Below, one piece after another: positions 44,007 to 53,203 of a DNA stretch of 64,000 bases (the stretch's first letter is position 1; each line of letters starts with the position of its first letter). The translations under genes and the position numbers were made by a program. This stretch comes from Bacteroidales bacterium (GTDB taxonomy: Bacteria; Bacteroidota; Bacteroidia; Bacteroidales; ML635J-15). Below the pieces are notes generated by a model. The model ran no database searches, was not told the DNA's origin, and was given only the letters and a program-made list of their open reading frames with translations. The stretch is taken from the NCBI GenBank assembly GCA_017620015.1, contig JAFZRE010000009.1, positions 1-64,000 of the forward strand. The letters run 5' to 3'.

Positions 44007-45506
44007 CTACAGCGCAGCAATCAGATTGTTGATTCGCTTCAAGGTTTCGGCCTTGCCGATGACTTCAATCATATCGAAAACGCTCGGGCCTTTGCCTTCG
44101 CCAACGATAGCCAGACGGAAAGGCGACATAACCTTGCCAAATCCCCATTCGTTGCCTTCAATCCAAGCCTTTACTGCACCTTCGGTAGTTTCAGGCTTGA
44201 AATCGGGGCACTTGTCCAGAATGTTAACCAATTCCTTGAGAACTTCGGCAGTATCTTCCTTGCAGGCTTTCTTCTTGAACTTCTCGTCGAACTGGGTCGG
44301 AGTCTCGAAGAAGAAGCGGGTTTCGTCCCACATTTCATGGATGAACGAAATACGTTCCTTCATAAGTTCGCAGATGCGTACGATGTCAAACTTCGAGTAG
44401 TCGATGCCACGAACGTCCAAATCCTTACGGAAAAGTTCTGCAACTTCCTCTGCAGACTTCTTCATTATATACTGGTGGTTGAACCACTTTGTCTTATCTG
44501 GGTCGAAACGGCTTCCGCTCTTGCCAACGCGTTCGATTGTGAATTCCTTGATAAGTTCGTCCATCGAGAAGATTTCCTGCTCGGTGCCAGGATTCCAGCC
44601 CAAAAGTGCCAGCATATTGATGAAAGCCTCGGGGAAATATCCATCTTCGCGGTAGCCCTTACACATTTCGCCGTTGTTGTTGAACTGCATCGGGAAAACA
44701 GGGAATCCGAGCTGGTCGCCGTCGCGCTTGCTGAGCTTGCCCTTTCCGCTAGGCTTGAGGATAAGTGGCAAGTGTGCGAACTTAGGATGTTCCCAGCCGA
44801 AAGCTTCGTACAAAAGTATGTGCAACGGCAACGATGGCAACCATTCCTCGCCACGGATTACGTGGGTGATTTCCATCAGGTGGTCATCGACGATGTTTGC
44901 AAGGTGGTAGGTTGGCAGACCGTCGGTCTTCATAAGCACCTTGTCGTCCATTTCCTTGGTGTTGAATGTGATGTCGCCACGGATTTCGTCGTGGGTTTCG
45001 AGCACGCGGTTTTCCGGCACCTTGAAGCGCAAAACGTATGGAGTCCCGTTTTTCAGCAGTTCGTCAACTTCTTCCTTGCTAAGCGAAAGGCTGTTGCGCA
45101 GGCTCATGCGAGTGGAGAAATTGTAGATGAAGGTTTTGCCTTCCTTCTCGGCTGCGGCACGAAGTTCGTTCAGTTCCTCCGGAGTATCGAAAGCCATATA
45201 GACGCTACCGTTGTCGATGAGTATCTGTGCGTACTTTGCATAAATGTCCTTGCGGTCGCTCTGGCGGTACGGACCGTATTTTCCGCCTTCGCGGATACCT
45301 TCGTCGAATTTTATACCGCACCATTCGAGCGAATTCATAATGTATTCCTCGGCACCCTCGACATAGCGGGTCTGGTCGGTGTCTTCGATTCGGAGAATCA
45401 TCTGTCCGCCATTGTGACGGGCAAACAAATAGTTGTACAATGCGGTTCTAACTCCGCCTATGTGAAGCGGTCCCGTAGGACTAGGTGCAAATCTTACCCT
45501 TACCAT
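44007..45506 (-). CDS. gltX: Glutamyl-tRNA synthetase
   Basis: The 499-aa class I enzyme charges tRNA-Glu. The HIGH-like motif is PSPTGPLHIGGVRTALYNYL and the KMSKS-like loop is GKGKLSKRDGD. Length is normal. It is monocistronic, with a terminator just after the stop and a TAnnTTTG promoter just before the start. Confidence 0.96.
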   Translation of the reverse strand: MVRVRFAPSPTGPLHIGGVRTALYNYLFARHNGGQMILRIEDTDQTRYVEGAEEYIMNSLEWCGIKFDEGIREGGKYGPYRQSDRKDIYAKYAQILIDNGSVYMAFDTPEELNELRAAAEKEGKTFIYNFSTRMSLRNSLSLSKEEVDELLKNGTPYVLRFKVPENRVLETHDEIRGDITFNTKEMDDKVLMKTDGLPTYHLANIVDDHLMEITHVIRGEEWLPSLPLHILLYEAFGWEHPKFAHLPLILKPSGKGKLSKRDGDQLGFPVFPMQFNNNGEMCKGYREDGYFPEAFINMLALLGWNPGTEQEIFSMDELIKEFTIERVGKSGSRFDPDKTKWFNHQYIMKKSAEEVAELFRKDLDVRGIDYSKFDIVRICELMKERISFIHEMWDETRFFFETPTQFDEKFKKKACKEDTAEVLKELVNILDKCPDFKPETTEGAVKAWIEGNEWGFGKVMSPFRLAIVGEGKGPSVFDMIEVIGKAETLKRINNLIAAL

Positions 45507-45528
45507 AATGTTTTAATTTTTTGTGGTG

Positions 45529-45536
45529 CAAAAATA
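45529..45536 (-). promoter_or_regulatory. Promoter -7 box of gltX
   Basis: The minus strand reads TATTTTTG, matching TAnnTTTG, 23 bases upstream of the start. Confidence 0.6.
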
Positions 45537-45603
45537 CAATATTATTTACGATTTACGAATTACGATTTTAGATTGATTTTGAGATTGGGATGAATGTATC
45601 TTT

Positions 45604-45906
45604 CTAATCTATTAATTTTGGCAACACATCCATTCTTTCGTGCAGAATTCTTATTACCAGCACATCTCCATTATCTTCTTTTTTGTAGAAAATGAGATGT
45701 TTTCTATAATGATGACAAAACAACCTTTTTTTTACCTCAGAATATTCTCTATCGACAAGAAATTTATTGTTTGCAATATGACCTATTTCGACAATCAATT
45801 CTCCATAATACAAATCAGCTTGCTGCTCCGACCATACATTGGCGGTATATTCCCAAATGGAATCCAAATCGCTAACAGCCCTATTTGTTAAATGCCATTT
45901 AGCCAT
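45604..45906 (-). CDS. parE: ParE-family toxin
   Basis: The 100-aa toxin has [39 protein letters not shown] and [20 protein letters not shown], typical of the ParE/RelE type. It overlaps the ParD gene by eight bases and is cotranscribed. The target is probably gyrase, by family. Confidence 0.85.
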   Translation of the reverse strand: MAKWHLTNRAVSDLDSIWEYTANVWSEQQADLYYGELIVEIGHIANNKFLVDREYSEVKKRLFCHHYRKHLIFYKKEDNGDVLVIRILHERMDVLPKLID

Positions 45907-46144
45907 TATGTCTTTTTGATTTTAATTCTTTCAAGTGCTTTGTCGCATCAAAATCAATTGCGACACCACTATTTTCTCCTTCGGAGATTGCAATCTTCAA
46001 GTTTTGCAAGCGTTTCTCATTTTCCTCCAAAAGCCTTAATCCAGCGCGTATTACCTCACTTGCATTGTTGTATCTGCCACTCTGTACAGTATTGCTTACA
46101 AAATTCTCAAAATAATCGCCTAAAGCTACCGATGTTGTTTTCAT
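45899..46144 (-). CDS. parD: ParD-family antitoxin
   Basis: The 81-aa ribbon-helix-helix antitoxin ([40 protein letters not shown]) neutralises the downstream ParE and represses the promoter. Its own operator, a 19-bp palindrome, overlaps the -7 box just upstream. The acidic C-terminal part is the expected toxin-binding segment. Confidence 0.88.
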   Translation of the reverse strand: MKTTSVALGDYFENFVSNTVQSGRYNNASEVIRAGLRLLEENEKRLQNLKIAISEGENSGVAIDFDATKHLKELKSKRHNG

Positions 46145-46163
46145 AGTGAAAATATTTATTCTG

Positions 46164-46186
46164 CAAAGTTACCAAATATTGGTAAC
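46164..46186 (-). promoter_or_regulatory. parD promoter with palindromic operator
   Basis: The minus strand has TAACTTTG (46164-46171), and the perfect inverted repeat GTTACCA-AATAT-TGGTAAC occupies 46168-46186. They overlap, so antitoxin binding would block the promoter. Confidence 0.78.
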
Positions 46187-46224
46187 ATTGCAAGCGTTAT
46201 TTTGATTTTATTTTAGATTTAGAC

Positions 46225-46263
46225 TAAAAAAAACAGAAGCCACCAGAAAATCCAGTGGCTTCC
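46225..46263 (-). terminator. Intrinsic terminator after the PKD protein gene
   Basis: On the minus strand GGAAGCCACTGG pairs with CCAGTGGCTT-like bases (one mismatch), and a T run follows. Confidence 0.85.
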
Positions 46264-46276
46264 ATACCATAATACT

Positions 46277-47524
46277 CTACCTCATTACGTTTACGGTACC
46301 TTTCCGCGTCTGGCTGTTGCCATAATGATCTACCGTCTTTATTATCCAGTAGTACACGCCAGCCTCGACGGCAGTTCCCACATTGTTTACCTTGCCATTC
46401 CATTGTATCAACGGGTCGGTCGAAGTAAACACCACATCTCCCCTCGAATTTGTAATACCAAAACTATATGTTTTGAAATCCATATCTTCACCTATAGGAC
46501 CGAATGTCGAATTTACGCCTTCGGAATCGGGGGTAAACGCATTCGGGACATAAAATACATGTGTAATAACAACTTTTACCGTCTTGATGGTTTCTGCCGA
46601 ACATTCGCCATCGGCAAGAGCCAACTTTATCGGATAGTCGCCACTGCGGACAAACTCGTATTCAACCGACTTGTCGGCAAACGACTTACCGTCGATTTCC
46701 CACTTGTACGACATATTGAGAGTCCTGCCTGTGTAGAATGTATAGTTGTTGTCGGTTGAACGCCACGAAAAATCGGCAACTGGTGTTTCTCCAATTGTAA
46801 TTGCATCAAGGTTAACCTTTTTCTGCAACCTGCCATTGCGGTACACCGATGCCGATGGCGTGTAGGTTCCCTTCTTGCGGTATTCACAGGTTGCATTGTT
46901 GCCGTTGCCCTGCTTTCCGTTGCCGAAATCCCACACAACTTCGCAGTCGGCCTCAACACCAACAGCCACAAACTTTGCCGTAGCGGGAGCGCAATGCCTG
47001 TCGCACGAAACCGAGAACGATGGTTCTGTAACAACTTTTGGCGTCATCTGGGACTGGTTATCCTGATTATTCGAAACAACATTCTGCTTATCGTTGTTTG
47101 CTGGAGTTTCAGATGGCATTGCGGGTTCGGAAGGTTCAACTGTTGTTTCAGCGATTCCAGTATTATTATTTGTCTCAGCAACATCGGCAATCTGTTGCTG
47201 GTTCGATTCAGAAATCCTATCTTTTGGCCTAGCAGAAGACTGTTCGGTTGCAGAAATAACATTTTCATTGACCTCCATGCTCTGCATCGGGGCTGAAATT
47301 TCGGCTTTTGCCAGAGGTTCTTCCGACTGAGGTTTTTCGTCGTAGTTCCACAGCACAGCCACAAGCACACCAGCAACAACCAATGCACCAGCAGCTCCGC
47401 CGACAATAAACTTGCCGAACCTCTGCATGAAGGTCTGCTTTGGCAGACGCTTTTCAAGCTGTGCCCAGCCGTTGGGGTTAAATTCGCCCTCGTATTCGGA
47501 TAATATTTTCTTTAAATTACTCAT
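46277..47524 (-). CDS. Membrane protein with PKD and gliding-type C-terminal domain
   Basis: The ATG at 47524 (MSNLKKILSEYEGEFNPNGW) overlaps the sigma factor's stop region. It has a cytosolic tail of about 43 aa, one membrane helix (GGAAGALVVAGVLVAVLW), a Pro/Ser/Glu-rich linker, a PKD domain (about 165-320: DFGNGKQGNGNNATCEYRKK) and a CHU_C-type end (YVPNAFTPDSEGVNSTFGPI, NGKVNNVGTAVEAGVYYWII). The arrangement, directly after the ECF sigma gene, suggests an anti-sigma-like protein whose outer part senses or binds something. No anti-sigma zinc or ZAS domain is seen. Confidence 0.75.
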   Translation of the reverse strand: MSNLKKILSEYEGEFNPNGWAQLEKRLPKQTFMQRFGKFIVGGAAGALVVAGVLVAVLWNYDEKPQSEEPLAKAEISAPMQSMEVNENVISATEQSSARPKDRISESNQQQIADVAETNNNTGIAETTVEPSEPAMPSETPANNDKQNVVSNNQDNQSQMTPKVVTEPSFSVSCDRHCAPATAKFVAVGVEADCEVVWDFGNGKQGNGNNATCEYRKKGTYTPSASVYRNGRLQKKVNLDAITIGETPVADFSWRSTDNNYTFYTGRTLNMSYKWEIDGKSFADKSVEYEFVRSGDYPIKLALADGECSAETIKTVKVVITHVFYVPNAFTPDSEGVNSTFGPIGEDMDFKTYSFGITNSRGDVVFTSTDPLIQWNGKVNNVGTAVEAGVYYWIIKTVDHYGNSQTRKGTVNVMR

Positions 47525-48104
47525 CTTCGCCATATTTATTTATAAACATCTGTTTCAGTTTCATTTTTGCCTTTGCAAGGTTCGACTTCGATGTCCCCAC
47601 CGAAATGCCCAACCTATCGGCTATTTCTTGATGCGAAAGCTCCTCCACCACATACATATTGAACACCATTCTGCATGCAGGAGACAATTCTTGCAAAAGC
47701 TCCACTATTCTACTAGCATTCTGTTCCTTTGCTGCCATCCTTTCCAGTTCTTCACCGCTATTGTCATCATCTTCGATTTGCATTTCGTCCATGTCGGAAA
47801 ACTGGTATTTCGACTTTTTCCGCAACGAGTCAATCAGATTGTTGACAATAACATGCTTTATCCACGATACCAAAGAACCTGTAGGCTGATAACTTCCTAT
47901 CTTGTCGAATACCTTTATGTATCCTTCCTGCACATAGTCCATCGCCTCCTCGTAGTCGGACGAATACCGCAGACAGGTACCAAGCATTTTTGTAAAAGTC
48001 TGTTTGTAAAGAATCTGCTGATATTCACGGTCATTCTTTACGCAGCCTTCCACGATTGCCATCGCATCATTGGCGTTGTATATGTCCAACTTTTCCTTTC
48101 GCAT
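47517..48104 (-). CDS. ECF-type RNA polymerase sigma factor
   Basis: The 195-aa protein has sigma region 2 (YVQEGYIKVFDKIGSYQPTG, SLVSWIKHVIVNNLIDSLRK) and region 4 (LSPACRMVFNMYVVEELSHQ, EIADRLGISVGTSKSNLAKA). It is a group 4 sigma factor. It is immediately upstream of the membrane PKD protein, with a 3-bp-scale overlap, which suggests the second protein regulates it. A role akin to SigP in type IX secretion is possible but not shown. Confidence 0.9.
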   Translation of the reverse strand: MRKEKLDIYNANDAMAIVEGCVKNDREYQQILYKQTFTKMLGTCLRYSSDYEEAMDYVQEGYIKVFDKIGSYQPTGSLVSWIKHVIVNNLIDSLRKKSKYQFSDMDEMQIEDDDNSGEELERMAAKEQNASRIVELLQELSPACRMVFNMYVVEELSHQEIADRLGISVGTSKSNLAKAKMKLKQMFINKYGEDE

Positions 48105-48139
48105 ACACCTCCCTAACGAATAATTTTTAAAATGGTTGC

Positions 48140-48961
48140 CTACTTGAAGCGAATTTTTTTTGCAAGTTCCAAAAAATAGTCGTTCGACCAGAAATCCAAC
48201 TCGCGCGGATTCCGAACAAATCGCTCAACATCCTGCTTGACGAGACTGATGCTCGTTGATGACAAACGCTCATTTAGCAATGCAATAAACTCATCTTTAT
48301 CAAGCGATTCGCCATTGAATTTCTTTATTCTTTCGTGCAGATGATTATAATCTAGTTCTATGCCATTTCGTACATACCACTCAAAATCGTACCAGTCTCG
48401 CCCCTTTACCCTTGTCTTCCAGTTACGGAAAACAAGTGCGTGCATTTTGCCCGCATAAAGGCATGGCAACGAAACACACCTTACATTAAATGCATACGGT
48501 GCCATCACTTGCTTCTGCTCGGTGTCGAAACGAAGTGGCGGATCGGTGTCGAGTTCAATCTTGATTTTTATTTGCTTCTCGGTGCGAAAAGCCATATTGT
48601 ATATTTCGGTATTGTCCTTCAAAAATGCAGATTCAATCTTTCCGAAAGTTTTCTTATCGCGTTTTGTTATGTCAACTTCCCTGCCCGTAATCTTGAACTC
48701 CTCGACAATGCTAGGAAAATATTCTTCCAAATGCACATTTGGATTCTTCTCTACAAGAGAAAAATCCATATCCTCGGAAAATCTTCTCAGCCCGTGAAAA
48801 ATTCTAAGGCAAGTACCACCATAAAACGCTGCGTGGGCGAAAAATCCGCCTCGTTGCAATCCTGCAAGCACAATCTGTTGCATAACTTCGTGCTGAGCAT
48901 TAAGTTTTTCAACTGGATTTTGTGGCGCATACTGTGCAACCATCTCGTCAAACAAAGTCAT
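48140..48961 (-). CDS. abiEii: AbiEii-type nucleotidyltransferase toxin
   Basis: The 273-aa protein has the nucleotidyltransferase signature AAFYGGTCLRIFHGLRRFSE, DMDFSLVE, and KIKIELDTDP, where aspartates bind metal. It is the toxin of an AbiE type IV system that modifies RNA (3' end addition or similar) during phage infection. The stop of the AbiEi gene overlaps this start. No evidence of degradation is visible. Confidence 0.88.
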   Translation of the reverse strand: MTLFDEMVAQYAPQNPVEKLNAQHEVMQQIVLAGLQRGGFFAHAAFYGGTCLRIFHGLRRFSEDMDFSLVEKNPNVHLEEYFPSIVEEFKITGREVDITKRDKKTFGKIESAFLKDNTEIYNMAFRTEKQIKIKIELDTDPPLRFDTEQKQVMAPYAFNVRCVSLPCLYAGKMHALVFRNWKTRVKGRDWYDFEWYVRNGIELDYNHLHERIKKFNGESLDKDEFIALLNERLSSTSISLVKQDVERFVRNPRELDFWSNDYFLELAKKIRFK

Positions 48962-49590
48962 CGTTCAATAATTTTTAAAAGGTTGGCAAATAATGTTGAC
49001 TTCATTCCGCAAGCGGCACACTCACGAATTATTTTTGTATCAAAACCACGGATTTCATCAATGTCGATTCGCAAATCCTCTTCGAGTGCCACTTCAAGTC
49101 CTGAAACCGACCTCAATGGCAGTCCGCTCAAATGCAAAAGTGTATCGCACAGAGCCTTTTCGGGTGTTGCAATCATATAACGCACACCATTTTCGACTTC
49201 GGTAGTTACGCCAATCGGAAACCAGTCCGCCTGCACGCAACGGTACGAAAACCGCCCCAACGAATTTTCAAAAGTCCGCGTATGGCGTGTAGTTATAGAT
49301 GTGATAGTATATACCGCTTCGGGAATAAGTCCATAATGGCGCAAAGCATATTCGAGCGAAACATACGACGGACCGTAAATATGGTTGGCAACAAGTCCCA
49401 ACGAAAGATTTTTTCCCGTATCTTCCGGAGAAACCATATACAAGCCTCTTTTCAGACAAATCAGTTCGCCATTCTTTTCAGCAAGTTGAACTTTCATTGC
49501 CGGAGAAGAGTAACCGCCTAATATGTCGTTTAGTGTTGCACTGCTTACAGGCACATTCCCAAACTGCTTTAATAAACTGCTTGACATCAT
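48958..49590 (-). CDS. abiEi: AbiEi-type antitoxin/regulator
   Basis: The 210-aa protein has an N-terminal winged-helix (LNDILGGYSSPAMKVQLAEK, RGLYMV) and a C-terminal region (YSPSYVSLEYALRHYGLIPE-like, here GPSYVSLEYALRHYGLIPEA, RFSYRCVQ) typical of AbiEi. It represses the operon and counters the toxin. The ATG of the toxin overlaps its stop by four bases. A TATCTTTG box lies upstream. Confidence 0.85.
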   Translation of the reverse strand: MMSSSLLKQFGNVPVSSATLNDILGGYSSPAMKVQLAEKNGELICLKRGLYMVSPEDTGKNLSLGLVANHIYGPSYVSLEYALRHYGLIPEAVYTITSITTRHTRTFENSLGRFSYRCVQADWFPIGVTTEVENGVRYMIATPEKALCDTLLHLSGLPLRSVSGLEVALEEDLRIDIDEIRGFDTKIIRECAACGMKSTLFANLLKIIER

Positions 49591-49603
49591 TCAATTTTTG
49601 CTG

Positions 49604-49611
49604 CAAAGATA
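49604..49611 (-). promoter_or_regulatory. Promoter -7 box of the AbiE operon
   Basis: The minus strand reads TATCTTTG, 14 bases upstream of the AbiEi start. Confidence 0.6.
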
Positions 49612-50004
49612 ACCAAATATGTAATATCTCGTACAGAAAATAAATAAAAAAATTATCTACTGTTCCAAATATGACATTCAGTCTGGAAAAATGAATGGTA
49701 AAATTTTCCAAACTAAATGGATTTATATTCCATTTTCGTTCGAAAATTTTGCTGCTATATTATTATGGAAAATCATCAAATCCCTCAAATCTTCAAACGG
49801 CGCATCCAACAAACCCAGAAACAATTAGAAACGGCGACAGCCATTGAAACAGCGAAGCCCTCAACGAAGTTAAACTTAGAAATGGCGCAGCCATCCAAAC
49901 GGGCTTTAGCCCTAGAAACGCCGCAGACATTGAATCTGCAATATAAATTTTGCCGAATGAAAAAAAAAGCGTATCATTGTAGCGTGAAAATAGGAATAAA
50001 AAGA
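49612..50004. other. Spacer region with degenerate short repeats
   Basis: About 390 bases lie between AbiEi and the MNT gene. Segments like AGAAACGGCGACAGCCATTG and AGAAATGGCGCAGCC recur imperfectly within 49825-49930, and AGAAACGGCGCTAGCC appears at about 22470-22490. An open plus-strand frame runs through it, but it looks like repeat, not protein. Confidence 0.5.
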
Positions 50005-50319
50005 ATGAACCAGAAAAAAGTCATAGAACGAATTATGGAAACAGCGGGTTACACGCTGCCCAAAGGAGCTTCGCTGTGGCTTTACGGTTCACGCGCGAGA
50101 GGTGATGCACGCCCCGATAGCGACTACGACCTGCTAATATTGCTCGACAAAGACGAGTTGACTCTTGATGACTATCTGGTTCAGAAACCGCTTCGCGAAC
50201 TTGGATGGGACATCGGCGAAGAAATAAATCCACAGGTTTATTCCAAAAACGAATGGGAAAGTTACAGTTATACCCCATTTTACAATAATGTATCATTGGA
50301 CAAACGGGTACTGATATGA
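50005..50319 (+). CDS. MNT-type minimal nucleotidyltransferase antitoxin
   Basis: The start at 50005 (MNQKKVIERIMETAGYTLPK) gives 104 aa; the open frame upstream is repeat sequence. The motif SLWLYGSRARGDARPDSDYD, with G28 S29, D40 and D42 as metal ligands, is intact. It overlaps the HEPN gene start by ATGA. MNT proteins counter HEPN toxins, some by adding nucleotides to them. Together with AbiE it makes a small toxin-antitoxin cluster. Confidence 0.88.
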   Translation: MNQKKVIERIMETAGYTLPKGASLWLYGSRARGDARPDSDYDLLILLDKDELTLDDYLVQKPLRELGWDIGEEINPQVYSKNEWESYSYTPFYNNVSLDKRVLI

Positions 50320-50726
50320 GCCTAAGTGACGAAAACAGAGCAATCATTGTAACAAGGGAATTGGAAAAGGCTCTTGCAAACTACAATCAGGCTGTAATTA
50401 TGCGAGAACACGAACAATGGGACGCAGCGGCAAATCGTTTGTATTATGCAGTGTTTCATGCAATCAACTCCCTGCTTATTCAAGACAAGCACGAAGTGCG
50501 TACACACCACGGGACAGGAATGTTGTTTAGGCAGACATACATCAAGACGGGAATATTGCAAGAAGAACACTCCGACACTTTCACGCTTTTGCAGACAATG
50601 AGGGAAAAGAGCGACTATAACTGCTCGTTTGAAGCAACCAAAGGCTTGATAGAACCATTGTTCGACCCGTCAAAGAAAATGATTGATACGATCACAGCGA
50701 TTATAAAAAAGGAACCTAATATATAG
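50316..50726 (+). CDS. HEPN-domain toxin
   Basis: The 136-aa helical protein has the RX6H motif RLYYAVFH (R41, H48), the expected RNase catalytic pair of HEPN toxins. It follows the MNT gene with a four-base overlap. HEPN-MNT pairs are type VII toxin-antitoxin systems. Confidence 0.88.
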   Translation: MSLSDENRAIIVTRELEKALANYNQAVIMREHEQWDAAANRLYYAVFHAINSLLIQDKHEVRTHHGTGMLFRQTYIKTGILQEEHSDTFTLLQTMREKSDYNCSFEATKGLIEPLFDPSKKMIDTITAIIKKEPNI

Positions 50727-50786
50727 TAACTAAAAAAAGGTATGACATAGTAAACAGACGTAATTAACTGATTTTAAAATAAAAAA

Positions 50787-50951
50787 GCGTTTTTGCTTTT
50801 GTTCTTGCGCAAGGAATCTGGAAAATTTCTACAATAGTCAAGATAGAAGTGAAAATGCTCGCGGTTTATCCGTGGGCTTTTTCTTATTTGATTATTGGGC
50901 ATTCCAGAGCCTCTTGCGCAGATAAGAGTTAAACGAAGCCCACTTTTTTAT
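50787..50951 (+). ncRNA. Candidate structured RNA, long rod (copy 1)
   Basis: It begins GCGTTTTTGCTTTT. TGCGCAAG (50806-50813) pairs with CTTGCGCA (50913-50920), and TCTGGA (50817-50822) with TCCAGA (50903-50908), with an apical hairpin GCTCGCGG-TTTAT-CCGTGGGC. The U-rich 3' end has AAGCCCAC before TTTTTT (about 50936-50950). RNA at 61011-61172 has the same order and motifs with different stem sequences. GTGGGCTT could pair alternatively with AAGCCCAC, giving a second state. The family is uncertain; it could be a Bacteroidales-specific or 6S-like RNA. Confidence 0.65.
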
Positions 50952-51010
50952 TCGAAACTTAAATTGAACCGTCCAATTTTGGGCTTGTGGCAAATAAAAA
51001 TATTGTTATT

Positions 51011-53203
51011 ATGAAAAGATTTTTAAGTTTTTTAGTTTTTGCTGTCCTTTTGGGTGGCTATGCAATGGCTTACGATTTTTCGGCAGTATGCGAAAGCGGG
51101 CAAACGTTGTATTACAACATTACATCGAATGTGGAACCGTATACGGTGGAGGTGGTAAAAAACGATGAAGACCACCCTTCTGGTGATTTAATAATTCCAG
51201 ATTTAGTTGGATATAATAATATTATGTATTCTGTAACGAACATTGAGAATTATGCTTTTGAAGGTTGTGAAAATTTGACATCGGTTGTAATTGGAGATTC
51301 TGTCACAAGTATTGGTAGTATGGCTTTTTTTTATTGTGATGCTATAAATTCGGTTACAATTGGGAGTTCCGTTACTAGTATTGGTGAATATGCATTTTCT
51401 GGTTGTTGCGGATTGTTTTCAGTAACATTACCAAATTCAGTTGCGGAAATCGGATATGGTGCATTTCATCGTGTTAGAAATATTATATACAATGGAAATG
51501 CTACCGGTAGTCCTTGGGGAGCTTTGGCTGTTAACGGATTTGTTGATGGTGACCTTATATATTATGATGAGACAAGATCCATTTTGGCAGGTTGCTCTAT
51601 ATTGGCTAATGAAGTCGAAATCCCTAGTTCCGTAATTGAAATTTCAAGCAATGCATTTTCAAATTGTGATTTACTTACACAAATAACAATTCCAAATACT
51701 GTTTCAGAAATTGGTGTAGATGCATTTGCGGGGTGTAGTGGTTTGACAGAGCCAGTGTATAATGATAAGATTTTCGCTTATTTCCCTTGTGGCTATGCAA
51801 CTGAATACGCAATACCTGAAGGAATACAAAAAATTGTTGGTCATTCTTTTGTATGGTGTAGTCAATTAACATCAATATCAATTCCCAATTCTGTTACAAA
51901 TATTGGCAGTTATGCTTTTTCTGGTTGCTCCAATTTAACAACAATTTCAATTCCAAGTTCTGTCACAAAAATTGAAGATGGAGTATTCCAGAATTGTAGT
52001 AATATAACATCGGTTATATTGCCCAATACCATTACAGAAATTGGAGAAAATGCATTTTTGCATTGTTCTTCGCTTGCTTCTATAATACTTCCTAATTCGC
52101 TAACAAGTATTGGCAGTAGTGCATTTGAATATTGCAGAAGTTTAACATCTATTACGATACCAGACTCAATAACAGAAATTAAACCTAATGTATTTTATGG
52201 ATGCAGAGCTTTGTCCTCTGTTACTTTTCCAGACTCAATTACAAATATTCAGATTTCGGCATTTGAAAATTGTTCAAGCCTTACACACCTAATAGTACCT
52301 AACACTGTTACAGAAATTGGAGATAACGCTTTTAGAAGTTGCAGTGAAATAACAACAATAACTATCGGCAATTCTGTAGAACACATAGGATCAAGAGCTT
52401 TTGGTAATTGTAGTAGTTTAACTAATTTAAATTTTAATGCGACAAATTGTACAATGATGGGAATCCCATACTTACCTTCATTTTTAGATTGTCATAATTT
52501 GTCAATTTTGAGAATCGGCGAAAATGTAACGAATATTCCGGCATACGCATTTGGAGGATGTACAGAGATTAATCTTATCTATTCAGATGCAATAAATCCT
52601 CCGATATTGAACCAAACCGCTTTTGAGGAAGATGTTTTAAATGCAGATGTATATGTGCCTTGTGGTACAGAAGATGATTATACGACGAGTGATGTATGGT
52701 CTAATTTTACGAATATTCAGACAAGTTTATATATACTGAATGTTTTAAGTTCTGATTTAAATATGGGAGAAGCGTTTGTGTTGCAACTTCCAGATTGTGA
52801 AAATGGCGAGGCTATAATTGAAGCAACGGCCAACGCTGGCTACCAGTTTGTTTCGTGGAACGATGGCAATACCGACAATCCACGCACAATCACGGTTGTA
52901 GCCGATGCTGAATACATTGCTTACTTTACTTCGCTTACTGGCATCGAGGAAAGCGCAGTTCCCGAAATCGCCCTCTTCCCCAATCCCGCCACCGATATTC
53001 TCAACATCACATCCACGGAAACAATTTCGGAAATCGAGATTGTGAATATGATGGGTCAGGTGGTAAAACGCATTGAGGTAAATAGCGACAATGCTGTTTG
53101 TGATGTGGAAGATTTGACAAGTGGTGTTTATGTGGTAAGGATATACAGCCGACCCTTCGGCTCCGCTCAGGGAGCGGCTTTACGAAAATTTGTAAAGGAA
53201 TAG
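51011..53203 (+). CDS. BspA-like leucine-rich repeat protein with T9SS sorting domain
   Basis: I start at MKRFLSFLVFAVLLGGYAMA (51011), a signal peptide, giving 730 aa. About 18 BspA-type repeats follow (SVTSIGSMAFFYCDAINSVT pattern), then an InlB-type beta repeat (NAGYQFVSWNDGNTDNPRTI) and a type A sorting domain (LFPNPATDILNITSTETISE, VNMMGQVVKRIEVN, SGVYVVRIYS). It is exported to the surface by type IX secretion. The sorting domain's tail contains RPFGSAQGA, coded by a dispersed repeat (53151-53178), before the usual ALRKFVKE end. Confidence 0.9.
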   Translation: MKRFLSFLVFAVLLGGYAMAYDFSAVCESGQTLYYNITSNVEPYTVEVVKNDEDHPSGDLIIPDLVGYNNIMYSVTNIENYAFEGCENLTSVVIGDSVTSIGSMAFFYCDAINSVTIGSSVTSIGEYAFSGCCGLFSVTLPNSVAEIGYGAFHRVRNIIYNGNATGSPWGALAVNGFVDGDLIYYDETRSILAGCSILANEVEIPSSVIEISSNAFSNCDLLTQITIPNTVSEIGVDAFAGCSGLTEPVYNDKIFAYFPCGYATEYAIPEGIQKIVGHSFVWCSQLTSISIPNSVTNIGSYAFSGCSNLTTISIPSSVTKIEDGVFQNCSNITSVILPNTITEIGENAFLHCSSLASIILPNSLTSIGSSAFEYCRSLTSITIPDSITEIKPNVFYGCRALSSVTFPDSITNIQISAFENCSSLTHLIVPNTVTEIGDNAFRSCSEITTITIGNSVEHIGSRAFGNCSSLTNLNFNATNCTMMGIPYLPSFLDCHNLSILRIGENVTNIPAYAFGGCTEINLIYSDAINPPILNQTAFEEDVLNADVYVPCGTEDDYTTSDVWSNFTNIQTSLYILNVLSSDLNMGEAFVLQLPDCENGEAIIEATANAGYQFVSWNDGNTDNPRTITVVADAEYIAYFTSLTGIEESAVPEIALFPNPATDILNITSTETISEIEIVNMMGQVVKRIEVNSDNAVCDVEDLTSGVYVVRIYSRPFGSAQGAALRKFVKE
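53151..53178. repeat. Dispersed-repeat fragment inside the sorting domain
   Basis: GACCCTTCGGCTCCGCTCAG and GGAGCGGC lie in frame within the last residues of the T9SS domain. The core resembles the MITE-like ends at 29508 and 40639 (CCCTTCGAC..GCTCAG). The reading frame is kept. Confidence 0.6.

Noticed and set aside
43971..45593. 540-aa plus-strand frame opposite gltX
   Set aside because: It is the complement of gltX codons; motifs on the minus strand leave no doubt about the real gene.
49717..50004. Upstream extension of the MNT protein
   Set aside because: The residues come from degenerate AGAAACGGCG-type repeats, and the MNT fold starts at 50005.
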